From Trichopria drosophilae (Eukaryota > Arthropoda > Insecta > Hymenoptera > Diapriidae): a DNA stretch of 64,000 bases. The notes beneath the pieces are model-generated. The model was not told the DNA's origin. It made no database searches and saw only the letters and a list, made by a program, of their open reading frames with translations. The DNA is taken from positions 34,273,501-34,337,500 of the forward strand of contig CM059586.1 in NCBI GenBank assembly GCA_030407085.1, read 5' to 3'. Both the position numbers and the translations under genes were made by a program. Positions 1-11,589 of this stretch are shown here, piece after piece. Within the stretch, counting starts at the first letter, position 1; each line of letters opens with the position of its first letter.

Positions 1-189
1 AACGGTCAAATCTCCCGGAATCACCCTATTGTAGTTTATATTATTCGCGCCCTTTATCTTTCATTATCCATACAAAATGGAAATTTCGTGGCGTTGTAAT
101 CTGCAACGTCCGATATTCCCCTTCGTATCATTCCGGACCACGGGAAAAATCGTTTATACGTATCGCAGGACATCGGTGTGAAAGGAGGG

Positions 190-620
190 TGTCAACAAGT
201 AGAAAATCTGAACGAGTTGCGGGTAAACGTTTCCCGAAAAAAAAAACATACATACATAAAACGAGAAAGATCGGGGATCGACGTAGACTGCATTTTAGAC
301 TGTTAAAGGAAAGAACGACAGAAAGGAACCCTTTGAAGAGTCGGGTGCATTAAGTACGCGATGCAACGAGTGCATATATGACGGGGTATGCGCCACCCCA
401 CTCTGCACAACCTCGCAAAACCAGTGTGCGAATAAATTCACCGGTGCATTGTTCCCCGACATTTTCCTCCGTACTCTGTCCACCCTTAGAATCATTTGCA
501 ATTGTTCGATTTCTTTTACAATCGTTGAACGAGGATTCACCGGTGGGGCACCCGGTCTCCCTTTCTTTCGCTTGCACTTTCGCCCAAACAGTTGCTTTCG
601 ACTGTGTATGACCTTTTCCT
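190..620 (-). repeat. Dispersed repeat, copy 1 (matches 9330-9720 inverted)
   Basis: Reverse complement of this segment matches 9330-9720. Shared words include GGGTGGACAGAGTAC, GAGGAAAATGTCG, CGCACACTGGTTTT, GACTCTTCAAAGGGTTCCTT and GTTTTCGGGAAAC. Both copies are GC-richer than the surroundings. On the minus strand a frame containing EQLQMILRVDRVRRKMSGNN is open; in copy 2 the equivalent frame gives EQLCREVIRRVDRVQRKMSR. The conserved peptide hints at an ancestral coding sequence, but I do not recognise the family. Confidence 0.65.
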
Positions 621-1228
621 TCATACTCTATATGCTACTTTTGTATTTTAGTTCTTAGCATTGCTGCAATTACTCAGTGACGTCGAATTACAAATCATAG
701 GAATCTTTTACTGTCTGCTGTTCTTATTAAATTTGACTCCTTTTAACTAAGTGCATAATAGTGCAATTCCTTAGAAGGAGACAAATATGTTCAGGCTCAG
801 ATTGCACTGTATGAAATGTTTCTTAAAAAAAAATACCAATAAAATTATTTCTTTATATGAGGAATTCAATGGAAATTAGCAACAACATTGTTGTTTAATA
901 TTTCAATTAATTTAATGAATGTTACCAGCTTTTTTAGAGGAAACAACAATTTTTCGTTGAAATCTTTCATTTAGTTATATTTCGTTCAAATCAAATATTA
1001 TTTCTTAATATTTTATGACATTTTATTCATATGAGAAAAATTCATATTTTGATGCATCTATTTTGTGTTCTGTCCATGCAGGACTCCAATTTTAAAAAAA
1101 ATTTCTCTGCATATTTTTCAATTCTTTCATTAGTGTGTCATAAGCCGTAATATTTAATTTAATATGTTAAATACCGACCCTTGTTACATCGTTTCATTAT
1201 TTCAATTCTTTCATTTCTATGGATAATT
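621..1228. other. AT-rich spacer, nothing recognised
   Basis: No frame, repeat or RNA signature that I can support. Confidence 0.6.
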
Positions 1229-1423
1229 TGGGTGCACCTCAAAAACCCGACAAATCATTTCAAAACCAGACACTTAAAACGACATACATTCAAAAACCAA
1301 ACATTTTAAAAAACAGATTTTCAAAATATGTGTGCATTTAGAAATGTCTGGTTTTTGAATGTATGTTTTTGAAATGTCTGGTTTTTGAATATTGGGGTTT
1401 TTAAGTGTCTGTTTTTTATCTGT
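1229..1423. repeat. CAGAC-type minisatellite and hairpin
   Basis: Starts GGGTGCACCTCAAAAACCCG and consists of degenerate units such as AAAACCAGACATTT, first in one orientation (1262-1325), then inverted (1340-1415, GAAATGTCTGGTTTTTGAA). The same start and units recur at 1925-2100, making a direct duplication that flanks the left arm of the large inverted repeat. A frame across it reads as repeated KPDISK/KPNIQK, which is a repeat artefact. Confidence 0.7.
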
Positions 1424-1928
1424 TGTCAAATTTATTCCAAAGTTCCCAAAAACATACCAAAACCAATTTTCTTTGATATCAAACGTTTGAATGTTTGGTT
1501 TGTCCAACTGGCTCGTTGAGAACATTTCATTTCTGATCCATCTTCTAATACTTCGTATGATAATGTCAATTTCTACCTAGGCTTTATTAAACTCATCCGG
1601 ATCAGTCTTTTTGTATTTTCTGAGTTTAGTGATGGACTAATATACAGGAATGGCTATTATATATCACTGATTATTTGAGGTTGTTAATTACGAATACGAA
1701 ACCGGATTTTCGAAAGGCAAAATGACGGTTTCAGTATGGTGTCATATAGATTAGAAAAAGTAACAATTTAAAGGAAATCGCTTATCCGATGGTTTTCGCA
1801 GTCGCTGATTAGGAATTCGTTGACGGATTTACGAAATTCACAATGGCAATAATCAGGATGTGAAAAGTAATGAAACAATTTATAATATTCGTGTTTTTAA
1901 GTTTTGTTCATAATGTTAAATTATCGGG
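1424..1928 (+). repeat. Left arm of a ~0.5-kb inverted repeat spanning 5.1 kb
   Basis: Matches 6033-6547 in reverse complement nearly end to end: TTGTCAAATTTATTCC at the outer end, ACTCATCCGGATCAGTCTTT and GGAATTCGTTGACGGATTTA inside, and CATAATGTTAAAT-ATCGGG at the inner end. A few indels and substitutions separate the arms. Confidence 0.9.
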
Positions 1929-2100
1929 TGCACCTCAAACCCCCAACAAATAAACAGACAGACCCTTAAAATCCCCGATATTCAAAAACCAGACATTTAA
2001 AAAAAACAGACACTTCAAAAACCCGACATTTAAAAACCAGTGACTTAAAAAAACATACATTTAAAAAAACAGACTTTCAAAATATGTGTGCATTTAAATA
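1929..2100 (+). repeat. CAGAC-type minisatellite, second block
   Basis: Begins GGGTGCACCTC (from 1926) and ends CAGACTTTCAAAATATGTGT, like the block at 1229-1345. Units such as AAAAACCAGACATTTAAAAA repeat about ten times with variation. Confidence 0.7.
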
Positions 2101-2219
2101 CGTAATTGATATTTATTAGGATCGTCAACTTAAAAAATGTAAGCATTTTTTCAATACAATTAAATCTATTTATCAATCGGTCAAGAAAAATTTTATAAAA
2201 AACATGTTATTAATTTTTA

Positions 2220-2860
2220 AATCTTAATAATTAACCGTTTTAGACTCTGAAGGGGGTAAACTATAAATCTCATTTAGTCAAATACTACTAATGAAGGAGT
2301 GAAACATCTAATTGTATCGGTAATTCCTATTACTAATGAAGAGTAAAACTACTAATTCATGAATCGAATTCTGCAAATCCTAAATTACTAATTTTATCTC
2401 ATTATCTCATTAAAATTAATTAGCCACATTTTATAATTAGTTGTTTTACTACTTATTAGTAACAAATCGTTACTAATTCAATTCTTGATCGAATGATGAC
2501 TCTTTCTGTACTCTCTAAACTTGAATTAATTAAAAACGACTTATCTACAGCGAAAAGTGGGTTACCATCATTTAGTAAGTTTTTTACTGACTAATATTAC
2601 GAAAATACTAATGTATTAGTAAAATTCTACTAATCTACAAGTATATATTGACTTTTTTAGTTTAGTATTTGTAAAATTAGTAATACATTAGTAGGTTTTA
2701 ACTTTTTATTAGCAAAAATTAGTACTAATTCATTTGGTGACTTTTCATTTTCTTATTGGTAGTTTTTAACTAATTCAGATTTAGAGAGTAGTATTATTTA
2801 ACTAATTAAAATTTAGAGAGTAAGCACACTCATATAATAAGTGACCTGGTCTATAAAAAG
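2220..2860. repeat. TACTAAT/ATTAGTA-rich repeat cluster
   Basis: The words ACTAAT and ATTAGT recur about thirty times within 600 bp, often as palindromes such as TACTAATGTATTAGTA near 2608-2623. It is probably the body of a MITE made of short inverted units, lying in the loop of the large inverted repeat. Non-coding. Confidence 0.55.
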
Positions 2861-3110
2861 GGTGCTTACGTGCGAAAAAAGTTTTCGAGAAAACAGCTAT
2901 TGAAGTTAAAAAAAACCGTTTTTTCAATACATGTTTCCGTAAAGCAGACACTTTACGGACTATTTTTAGTTCGTAAAGTGCGATTTTACGAACTAATCTC
3001 TGCACGTTACGGACACTCGGTAAAGTACCTACTTTGCGAACAGTGTATAAAAAAATAGTGTTCACTTCTCGGTCCGTAAAATTCAACTTTACGACCTAGG
3101 ACTGAAAAGT
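2861..3110. repeat. GTAAAGT/ACTTTAC palindromic repeat block
   Basis: GTAAAG and CTTTACG words alternate (for example CACTTTACGGAC, TCGTAAAGTGCGATTTTACG, CGGTAAAGTACCTACTTTGCG). The same vocabulary forms the clean palindromic element at 54.2-54.5 kb, so this may be a decayed relative. Confidence 0.5.
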
Positions 3111-6032
3111 ACGATTTTCGTATTTGTACTTATATTTCTCTTCACTTTTGATAAACTTTTAAACTAATTATGATTTTCCGGATTAAACTATGTGAAAGAA
3201 TGTCTGAAACTCTAACCGAATCGGCAGAAAAGTGAACAATTATTTTTGCGTTTGTTATAAACAATTAACTATTTAGAAGAAATTCGTTTACTAAGAAGAA
3301 TAGTCGACTAAAATTTGTTTCACTTATTCTCCACACATTAATATATATTTTTTTGTGATAATTTTAGCAGTCTAATTAAAAAAAGTAGAAAATGGTTGTG
3401 GTTTTATTCGTGTATTCTTAGATTACGACTCTGAAAACGGATTCATGACCATCAATCTTGAGAAGTTCTCTGCGTATAAAATTTGGTATTTAAGGTTGAT
3501 TTCTGGGTCGCGATTGGCTACCTCACAGCTACTTAGTTATCTGTGATTAACAATTTGTCCGTAGCACAATAATGTGTGTTTTAAAGGGTCGAATGGAAAG
3601 ATCTTAATATCGATAATGTTTTAAATTAAATTTTACTTTTTAATGTTTTCCAATTCATCGAAGTTCTTGATCTTCGGCAAGTTTAAGCATAATAAATTAT
3701 ATAAATTCGTTACTTAGCTTTTATGAAATTGAATATTTTGTCGTTTTATACATCAAATGGCGCGATGGGACGCTTTTCTGTACAACGTTGAACTGATATT
3801 TATTAGTTCTTCTTCAAGCTGTTAGTACCCAGTGATTTTTGTAATTCTGTGTAATGGTTGAGTGAAAAATTGCCATGAAAAACTTGGCATCTGCAATTAG
3901 TAATATCCCCATTCAATCATCTCGTCTTAGATATAAATATAATAAATTATTTGTAAAAAAATAAAAGAAAATATATTTCTTTCTGATTTTATCCATTTAA
4001 TTATTATTTACAATTTTTAATATAAATTTAGTAATTCGCAAAATATTATATAGCCTGTCAATTTCAACATTAGGTTGAATTGACACACAAGTATTATATT
4101 CCATGTTTCCGGGTATTCTTCACGTTTTGGACGACCTTTTTTTTTGTTCACCTCATCTTCGCAGCTGATGTTCAGTGGGGTCCGAGGTATAGGTCGGACC
4201 CCCGGCCGAGTATTGACTAGTTGTCGTATATATCTGTTGGAAGGGCCTCTGAAAGGAATTGAGTTTTGTTACCGGACGTCTTACCTTGGTACGTGGTGAT
4301 AATCAGCCACGAAGTCTCACAGTACAAGGAGAACATCCGGAAACTTTGAATATTATATAAGGAAATCATTAAAATCTCAATTTATTTAAATGTATTAAAC
4401 GAAAAAAATTAAACTAAATTACGCAAGTCTACTTAGCCTAGTTCTACTTAGTCTAGCGCCCAAATGTTCTCATGACAATATCTGATTATTATAAATCTCA
4501 TTCCAAAATATGAAATTCCAGTTATCCAATACTTTAAGCAAAGTTTTGCTAAAATTGTATAAAACATCCTGTTGTAAAAGGAGTTTTCCATCTGATAACT
4601 TCAACAAATAATAGCAAAAATGATTACGAGAATTCTGGAAGTATTTTGCAGGGGACAATACGCAATTGCATATTTTTAAATATTATAAATAAGCGGAAAA
4701 GAAGTATTCTTTATAAATTATTAAATTTTTTTTACATATCTTTTAACAAATCATTAAAAGTATTTATTATATCATAAAATGTAAAAACTACAATAACATA
4801 TTTTGTAATAAATAGAACAATTTTCGATTAGGTTTAGAAATAATAATGCATCATTCATTAAAATCTGACTAACTTTACGCACACAATTATAAGAAAAATA
4901 ATAATAAATTTCATACATTGGCGTAGGATGCATTGGTATGATACACTAGAATGATTCATATCAATTTCACATTATTCAAACATTTTGCAATATTTTTTGG
5001 TGCTTCATTACGAATATAACAATTAGTGGTTGGTTTGATCCTATTTACCACAAGTATGTATATATTTAATGTTTTTAAATTTTTGGGTTATTTATTTACT
5101 TTTCAAATTAATTTATTCAATACAAGTTTATATAGATGTTGTTTAAAAAACTAAAAATCATAAAATAAAATAAAAGTTTAAAAATGTTAAAAGAAAAAGG
5201 CTGAGAAAGCTACACGATGGTGCATCTTGGACCGTGCTAACAGTAGTGTTTCTACTTTGGATTAGACGCAGACCACGAATCTAATTTTTTTGGTAAACAA
5301 AATTTGCAATTAAATATGTTTGTTAGCACTATGAAAATTTTGAATATTGTACAATAGATGCCAATCATTCATAGTATTCTGCGTCAGTGAGCCGGGCCCC
5401 CATGCACTAAATTTACCATTAATTCAATACTAGATGTACAACCTGCTTCGCTCGGACATCATATGTTTCACTCGTCAGCAAAAACCCATTCTCCCTTATT
5501 GCATATACTACTTTCTCATATAGTAGTTTGTTATTTTGTTCCTGGGATATAGAGAGCAAAATATTATTTCCCGCTCAGGGTGTGAAAAATTAATTTTGCT
5601 CTCTAGGGAGAGAAAGCGGTTTTTTTGTTATTACGTTTGCATAAACTTAGCAGCTAAAAATGAAAAGAATTTGCAGAAAATATAACAGTGTTTTTAAAAT
5701 TTAATACTCATATTAGAAATTAAATGCAACCAGAGACATAATCCATGCATCTAAACGGTTTTCTTCTTGGTTACATAGAATAATATTAGCCATAATTAAA
5801 CAAAAAATTAAATTTACGAAACAATAAGAAAGAAAAAAAATGTTGAAAAGGAACGCGAAACTTTACAGGAATTAGAAGGACTCAATTATAAAACAGGTGC
5901 ATTGCATTTTATCAAATGTAAAATGACATTTGAACAGAATTTCGTTCTCGGAGGTTTTCAAGGTTATACTGATTACGAAGTCTACATTAGTTTTACTATA
6001 TTCAAATTGAAGGATCTAATACGGGGAACAAA
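3111..6032. other. AT-rich loop of the large inverted repeat
   Basis: No gene. The only GC-richer patch is about 4130-4350, with a 9-bp stem (GGGGTCCGA at 4177-4185 against TCGGACCCC at 4194-4202). Frames here are short and without recognisable content. Confidence 0.6.
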
Positions 6033-6547
6033 ACCCGATTATTTAACATTATGAACAAAACTTAAAAACACAAATATTATAAATTGTTTCATTACTTTTC
6101 ACATCCTGATTATTGCCATTGTGAATTTCGTAAATCCGTCAACGAATTCCTAATCAGCGACTGCGAAAACCATCGGATAAGCGATTTCCTTTAAATTGTT
6201 ACTTTTTCTAATCTATATGACACCATACTGAAACCGTCGTTTTGGATTTCGAAAGTCCGGTTTCGTATTCGTAATTAACAACCTCAAATAATCAGTGATA
6301 TATAATAGCCATTCCTGTATATTATTCCATCACTAAACTCAGAAAATACAAAAAGACTGATCCGGATGAGTTTAATAGAGCCGAGGTGGAAATGTGTGGA
6401 TTGACATTATCATACAAAGTATTAGAAGATGAATCATAAATTAAATGTTCTCAACGAATCAGTTAGATAAACCAAACATTCAAATTTTCGATATCAAAGA
6501 AAATTGGTTTCGGTATGTTTTTGGGAACTTTGGAATGAATTTGACAA
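6033..6547 (-). repeat. Right arm of the ~0.5-kb inverted repeat
   Basis: Reverse complement of 1424-1928; see that entry. Together the arms enclose about 4.1 kb, a layout expected of a large fold-back transposon or of two opposed copies of one repeat. No target-site duplication could be recognised. Confidence 0.9.
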
Positions 6548-6609
6548 GATTGTGGCAAAATGACATAATAAAAAGCGGCTGATTCAAAATGACTGACATG
6601 AAAATGTTA

Positions 6610-6880
6610 CAGTGCCCACCCCTCTATTTGCCTCGTCCGTCTTGTCTGTCCTTTTCTAACCCTCCCAATATTTGCCTAGTGAGGGGAAGACATTTTTTCC
6701 CCATCTGCGCGCCAAAACCTTTTCCGTATCGCGCATGCGTGATGTCGCCACATAATTACCGCTCCGTGAGAAGTTATGAGGAAACGCAATCGACGGGTAA
6801 GGCAAATATTGGAAGGGATCTAATGGTAAATATTAGGGGGTAACAAATATTGGGAAGGCAAATATTGGGGGGAACTACTG
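6610..6880. mobile_element. pogo-like MITE (TA-CAGTGCCC... )
   Basis: 271 bp flanked by TA. Left end CAGTGCCCACCCCTCTATTT, right end complement of CAGTAGTTCCCCCCAATATT. Near the right end the word GGCAAATATTGG recurs three times with spacing of 25-45 bp. Contains CGCGCATGCG-type CpG-rich centre. The 84-codon frame over it is not a gene. Confidence 0.8.
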
Positions 6881-7139
6881 TAACTTGTTTTTCAATCGGA
6901 ATTTCACCAAGAAAAGCTATAAAGTTTTGAGGTCGCTAATCAGTCATTGTTAATTTTGATTCATACTTCAGATTCATTTCCAACATCCCAAAAAATTGAT
7001 ATCGAACAATTGGAAGGTTTATTTGTTAAATGGTTTGTTGAAAAAAATCATTTATCTGTTTCAACATCCTTTAACTACTTATTTTCTTTAGGGAAAAGTT
7101 ACTTTCTAAGCAAGAAAAGGGGTTTTATCTCTAAATAAA

Positions 7140-7622
7140 TGAACCCGATAACGAACAAATGTGCACACAATTTGTTTGTGGATTTAGGCGTCGTTTTATT
7201 TATACAAAATAATTTTTTAAATAGACACATCCATTTCCGACTAGTTTTAGGGTCGCTCTTTCAAAAAATTACGCTTAACATATTTTCGTTTCAAAGACAC
7301 TGAAAAAAACGATATTTTTGAGGTACAATTATTTTCAGTATGCTATTTTTACCATGATATCGGGTTCTGACCTTCTATCCTATTAGAAACGTGTTTCCGA
7401 TTGTTTTACTTCAAAAATATTTACATATTTTGATTTTAATAAAATATTAATCGGGGTTATTTCCAGTATTAAAAAAAAAAGTGTTTGACATGCCCCATTC
7501 GAAAGAGCGACCTCAAAAATAGTCAGATATGTATGTGTCTATTAATAGAAAACAAAATTTTATTAATAAAACAAAGCTGAAATCTATGTGCAAATTGTGC
7601 ATGTTTGGTCATTAAAGGGTTA
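7140..7622. mobile_element. Fold-back element with ~120-bp arms
   Basis: Left arm 7140-7265 (CCCGATAACGAACAAATGTG... AGGGTCGCTCTTTC) and right arm 7495-7622 are reverse complements with moderate divergence. The boundary word GGTCGCTCTTTC/GAAAGAGCGACC is shared with the fold-back at 39.9-40.6 kb and the fragment at 60.8 kb. Confidence 0.75.
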
Positions 7623-8030
7623 AAGTGGACATTCGCTCTAACGAAGGGAATCTTTTACACCGATCGAGTGGTGGTTTCAATCATATTTGGATTGAGTTTT
7701 ATCCTCTGTAGCTAACAATGAACATGTTTTACTCTATGAAGAGCGAAAATTCCAACTCCGCAAGAGTGACGAAAATATTTTTTAAATTTCCATACGATAG
7801 TAACATAAAAGTAGAAATAAAGTCAGAAATTTTAAATCAACTCAGGTAACATCTCCAAAACATAATGGATACAATAATTATTATTAAAATTATTTATTTT
7901 TAAATTACGTATTTTTAAATTAGTTTCAGTTTTTCATTATGTATGTACTGTAAGCTCATATCTTATTTTAATTTTATATAATTTAACACGCTCCCAAATA
8001 AATCTGTAGCGCTCGCAAACGAATTAGAAA
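7623..8030. other. AT-rich spacer, nothing recognised
   Basis: No supported feature. Confidence 0.6.
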
Positions 8031-8112
8031 AAAACTCGCCCGTGCGGGGGATTGAACCTGAGTTGCTCGCTTACTACGCAAATAACTTAACCAATATCTG
8101 CAATAGCACTGG
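8030..8112 (-). repeat. tRNA-like remnant, possible tRNA-derived SINE head
   Basis: On the minus strand a B-box-like GGTTCAATCCC is preceded by an A-box-like TTGGTTAAGT about 40 nt upstream and followed, after CGCACGGGCGAG, by a run of seven T, the pol III stop. The T-stem pairing is poor and no full cloverleaf can be drawn, so this is a tRNA pseudogene or SINE head rather than a working tRNA. Confidence 0.4.
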
Positions 8113-9329
8113 TATTGCTTAAAGAAAAATGGTTAGTTGTAATTAAGAGCAGATGGTTAACTTATAGATATATATACTCTTTGCCTTTGTCGACCATAAT
8201 ATACAATAATTTGGATCCCCGCTCCTTCTCCTAACGTCAAAAAACATCCTTTAATCTTTTATCAAATTTGGTATCACTCATTTAATACTTCTGGACTTTC
8301 AATTCACTGAAATTTGAAATGGGAATAGGAAGCTACAATAATAAAATGGGGTAAGTAGCATTTCCGATCTGAAATCTAATGATCCAGTTCATCAAAGAAT
8401 GACTTTTATATAATCATGCAATCACTCTTATTCGAGTGATTTAAGCAGTCGCTCTGGACAATGGTATTAATGAATAAAATATACTTCAGGTAATGTTCCC
8501 AAACAGCCAAAAGATATCTTGAAGAGTTATCAGAAAGAGCTTTTAAAGTGATCTTTATGAAGACTTATGCGTCGACTTTGAGAGCTCTATAAGACCTCTT
8601 CAATATGAGGTTTCAGAAAAGAGGTCTTATTTGAAAGCTTTGACGTATAAAATAAATAATATAAATGAACAGAAACTTTCTGTAAATCACAGATTCTATT
8701 AATTTATATAATTTTTACCTGAGTTCCTTTTTACCTTTTGTATAGTTATATTGGATGGTGATTACATTCAATAGAATGGGGATCGTACAATAATAGTATA
8801 AAATTGTGATATGAACACTTGCTAAATATCGTAAAAGCACTTATTTTGTCATTATAGGTTATAATCTATCAGTCCGCATATGAAGTAAATATCCCGCGAT
8901 CTCATTTTCGGATTCAAGAGCCACCTAGCGGTCTCGGGAAGAAGTACAAATCTCAACTGTTCGAATCCCTTTACTAAAAGAGAGATCGTGTAAAACGAGA
9001 TATATTTAAGACCTCAAACATAAGACCTCTTCGAGATTATTATTTTAAAAAGTCCTAAGTAAGACATCTTTAAGAGTTCATTTTATAGATTATCATAAAT
9101 CAGACCTCTTCAGGAGGTCTTTTTGCAGATATTTTTGCACTGAGCTCTGGACGACCACTTCAAGAGGTACGTGCTCTATGGGTTACTTCGGAAATGCAGG
9201 ATTTTTCCCTTTATTATACATGAAAATAAAAAAAAAAGTCATCGTGTCCAGCAACGGTTATTTCAGCCATCTGTAAAGTGCAGTTTAAAAAAAATGATGC
9301 ATGTTTGTAGTTACAATGTGTGTGTCGAT
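8113..9329. repeat. Repeat region with AAGACCTCTTC motif
   Basis: The words AAGACCTCTTC or close variants recur at about 8591, 9016 and 9104, with complementary GAGGTCTTA copies (for example 8622), suggesting a MITE with terminal and internal inverted units between about 8490 and 9175. A palindrome ATCACTC..GAGTGAT lies at 8421-8440. No gene. Confidence 0.45.
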
Positions 9330-9720
9330 TATTCATATTGCAGGGAAAGCCTTGGACCCCAACGATCGATTTGGCGAAAATTGAAGTGTGGAAAGGAAGA
9401 GCGAACCCGTTGATGAGTCCTTATATAAAGAAAGTGTATAGAAAAATGGAACAATTGTGCAGAGAAGTGATTCGAAGGGTGGACAGAGTACAGAGGAAAA
9501 TGTCGAGGGAGCAATGAATCGGTGAATTCATTCGCACACTGGTTTTACGAGATTGCGGAGTAGGGTGTCACATATCCCGCTACGCACTCGACCAATGCCC
9601 CCGACGACTCTTCAAAGGGTTCCTTCCTTCCGTCCTTGCTTCCTTTCCTTTGCACCCGATCCAAACTTTCCCGTTTGTGTGTTTTCGGGAAACTTTTCCC
9701 CACGAATCTTTCCAGGCGAG
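9330..9720 (+). repeat. Dispersed repeat, copy 2 (matches 190-620 inverted)
   Basis: Homologous to copy 1 on the opposite strand. A frame open at 9320-9517 contains KVYRKMEQLCREVIRRVDRVQRKMSR, ending where copy 1 stays open. An acceptor-like TTCATATTGCAG|GGAAAGCC lies at about 9342. Degenerate copies of an unknown coding or UTR sequence are the best description. Confidence 0.6.
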
Positions 9721-10207
9721 CTTCTTCTTTTTATAGCTATTAAGGTGGGGCTAAACCTTTTATAAACGATTGTCTTCGTTGGTTTGAAAAGTGTCAAATA
9801 TCGCCAATGGTCGTTGTACGTGACAATGCGATATCAGACACTGCTAGTAACAACGAAATACCTACTAATTTTAAATCTCCCATTATATTTATAACCTAAT
9901 CAGAAAATTGCAATTACAATTTGTCAGCAATCATTCTTAATGGAACACCAGTTCTAAATTTCGACCTCTCTATTTCTCTTTCAGATATTCTGATGAATTT
10001 GACTGATTAGCTAATAGCGAAATTAAATTACTGTAAACTGTTGGAGCAACCTCTGTCAAATTCAGATTTCAGTTTTTCGGGTATCGTAAAAACGTCTCAT
10101 TTGTAGACACGTTTACGAATGTCTTGTTTTAGGAAGCGTCTTAACCCATTAAGGACGGGAGACGCACATATTTACGTTGATTTTTGACCTTCATTCTCAA
10201 CAGGAAA

Positions 10208-11352
10208 TAAGATTAATATTGATTTGAAAGTGACCAACCCTACCATTTTCGAGTATGCTCTTTCGATTGGCGTGGTCAAAATTGCATATAACTGCTTTAA
10301 ACACCAATGTGGCGCATTAAAAAAAAGTGAACAAAATTTCGAGTGTTTCGTTCTTCGTGATTTTTTTTGTATCAATAATGTTGACGGATCGATGCCTTTC
10401 TGCAACCAAAAGTGCACAAAATATATGAACTTCAACTAGGAATTTTTTTGTTTTGCCCCGAATCAACCTAACCTCTTCAAAACGTCAATATCTCGAAAAA
10501 ATAAACCTTATTATATCAATTACGAACATTATTTATAAAATTCGCATCTCTAGTGGTATTATTTTCCCTAAAATTGAGGTCCAGGGGTTTTCGAAGTTGC
10601 TGATCAGCAATTTAAGGTTAGATTTTTAAAATTCAAGATGGCGGATCCAATATGGTGGACTGAAATTCAATAAACTGCTTCAAAATCGCGATAAAATGCG
10701 TATACGGGGGTTTTTGGAGTTGTTCATGACGAATTTTAAGCTAGATTTCAAAAAATCAAGATAGTGGATCCGATATGGCCGACCATATTTCATGAAATAA
10801 TTCAAAATCATGCGATAATTGTCATTATTTTTTTGTACTTATTTATGTTATATTTCATGATTATGTGCTTATTTTAATTAGTTTGTATGCATCCAAATGC
10901 ATCTTGCGGGTCAGGCTGTAAAACAGCAGTTTCAGTGCTGTGTCTCGCCCTTTGTACAATGTTCTTATATTGTCCAATAAAGACATTATTATTATTATTA
11001 TTATTATTATTATAATGTTTATACGCGAATTTCATCAATAATGTTCATAATTGATAGAATAAGGTTTATTTTTTCGAGATATTGACGTTTTGAAGAGATT
11101 CGGGGCAAAACAAAAAAATTCCTACTTGAAGTTCATATATTTTGTGCATTATTGGTTGCAGAAAGGCATCGATACGGCAACGTTATTGATACGAAAAAAA
11201 ATTCATAAAAAACGAAACACACAAAATTTTGCTCATTTTTTTTTAAATGCACCATATTGTTTTTTAAAGCAATTTAAATGCAATTTTGACCACGTCAATC
11301 GAAAGAGCATACTCGAAATGATAGGGTTGGTCCCTTTCAATATTTATACGTA
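10208..11352. mobile_element. Fold-back element with ~340-bp arms, interrupted by a retroposon
   Basis: Left arm 10208-10545 and right arm 11018-11352 are reverse complements (GTGACCAACCCTACCATTTT, GGCATCGATNCG, TTTTGTTTTGCCCCGAATC, AACGTCAATATCTCGAAAAA). The loop holds a tandem pair of about 120 bp (10571-10690, 10691-10815; each with CAAGAT-G-GGATCC-ATATGG) and the TTA-tailed retroposon end at 10896-11013, inserted after the element formed. Similar frames read from both arms (KFIYFVH.WLQKGID) are just the two arms translated. Confidence 0.85.
10896..11013 (+). mobile_element. Retroposon 3' end, copy 1, with (TTA)n tail
   Basis: GCTGTAAAACAGCAGTTTCA... CTCGCCCTTT... CCAATAAAGACA followed by about ten TTA/ATT units. 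Two further copies lie at 25098-25219 and 54883-55000 (both minus). All three cover only the last ~120 bp, so this is either a short SINE or a heavily 5'-truncated LINE. Confidence 0.8.
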
Positions 11353-11354
11353 AA

Positions 11355-11521
11355 CGATGGTTGTGTAAAATGTGGTATTTAAAAGCTCTCCACTTTGTAC
11401 ACGTAGCACCGCATCCGTTTAAAACACACTTAACTTTAAATTTTGGATCATTTTTGTGATGCCTAATCATATGCACAACAAGCAAATCAAAAGAAAACGT
11501 CTTAAAATGGCAAGCAAACAA
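11355..11521 (-). pseudogene. Degenerate C2H2 zinc-finger fragment
   Basis: Minus-strand frame next to the right arm of the fold-back. It reads HMIRHHKNDPKFKVKCVLNG then CGATCTKWRAFKYHILHNHR. The second finger has C-x4-C-x12-H-x4-H spacing; the first has lost one Cys (ACHFKTFSFDLLVVHMIRHH). H--R-HHKNDP-F-V-C---GC----------H---H is a pattern I know from zinc-finger proteins spread with transposons in insects and other animals. A stop lies about 15 codons upstream and the frame runs on into the fold-back arm, so this is a remnant. Confidence 0.5.
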
Positions 11522-11589
11522 ATAAATCGATTCACGCGTAACGTAGTAAAACTACAAGCCGTATTTAATAGTACATTACTCAACGAGGG

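Noticed and set aside
1274..1525. Frame with repeated KPDISK/KPNIQK
   Set aside because: Translation of the CAGAC-type minisatellite, not a protein.
1228..2100. CRISPR-like array of short repeats
   Set aside because: Units are degenerate and spacers are not unique; eukaryotic minisatellite.
8030..8112. Functional tRNA gene
   Set aside because: A- and B-box-like words and a T-run are present, but the acceptor and T stems do not pair well enough for a cloverleaf.
10172..11353. Two similar frames (KFIYFVH.WLQKGID) on opposite strands
   Set aside because: They are the two arms of the fold-back read in mirror image, not a duplicated gene.
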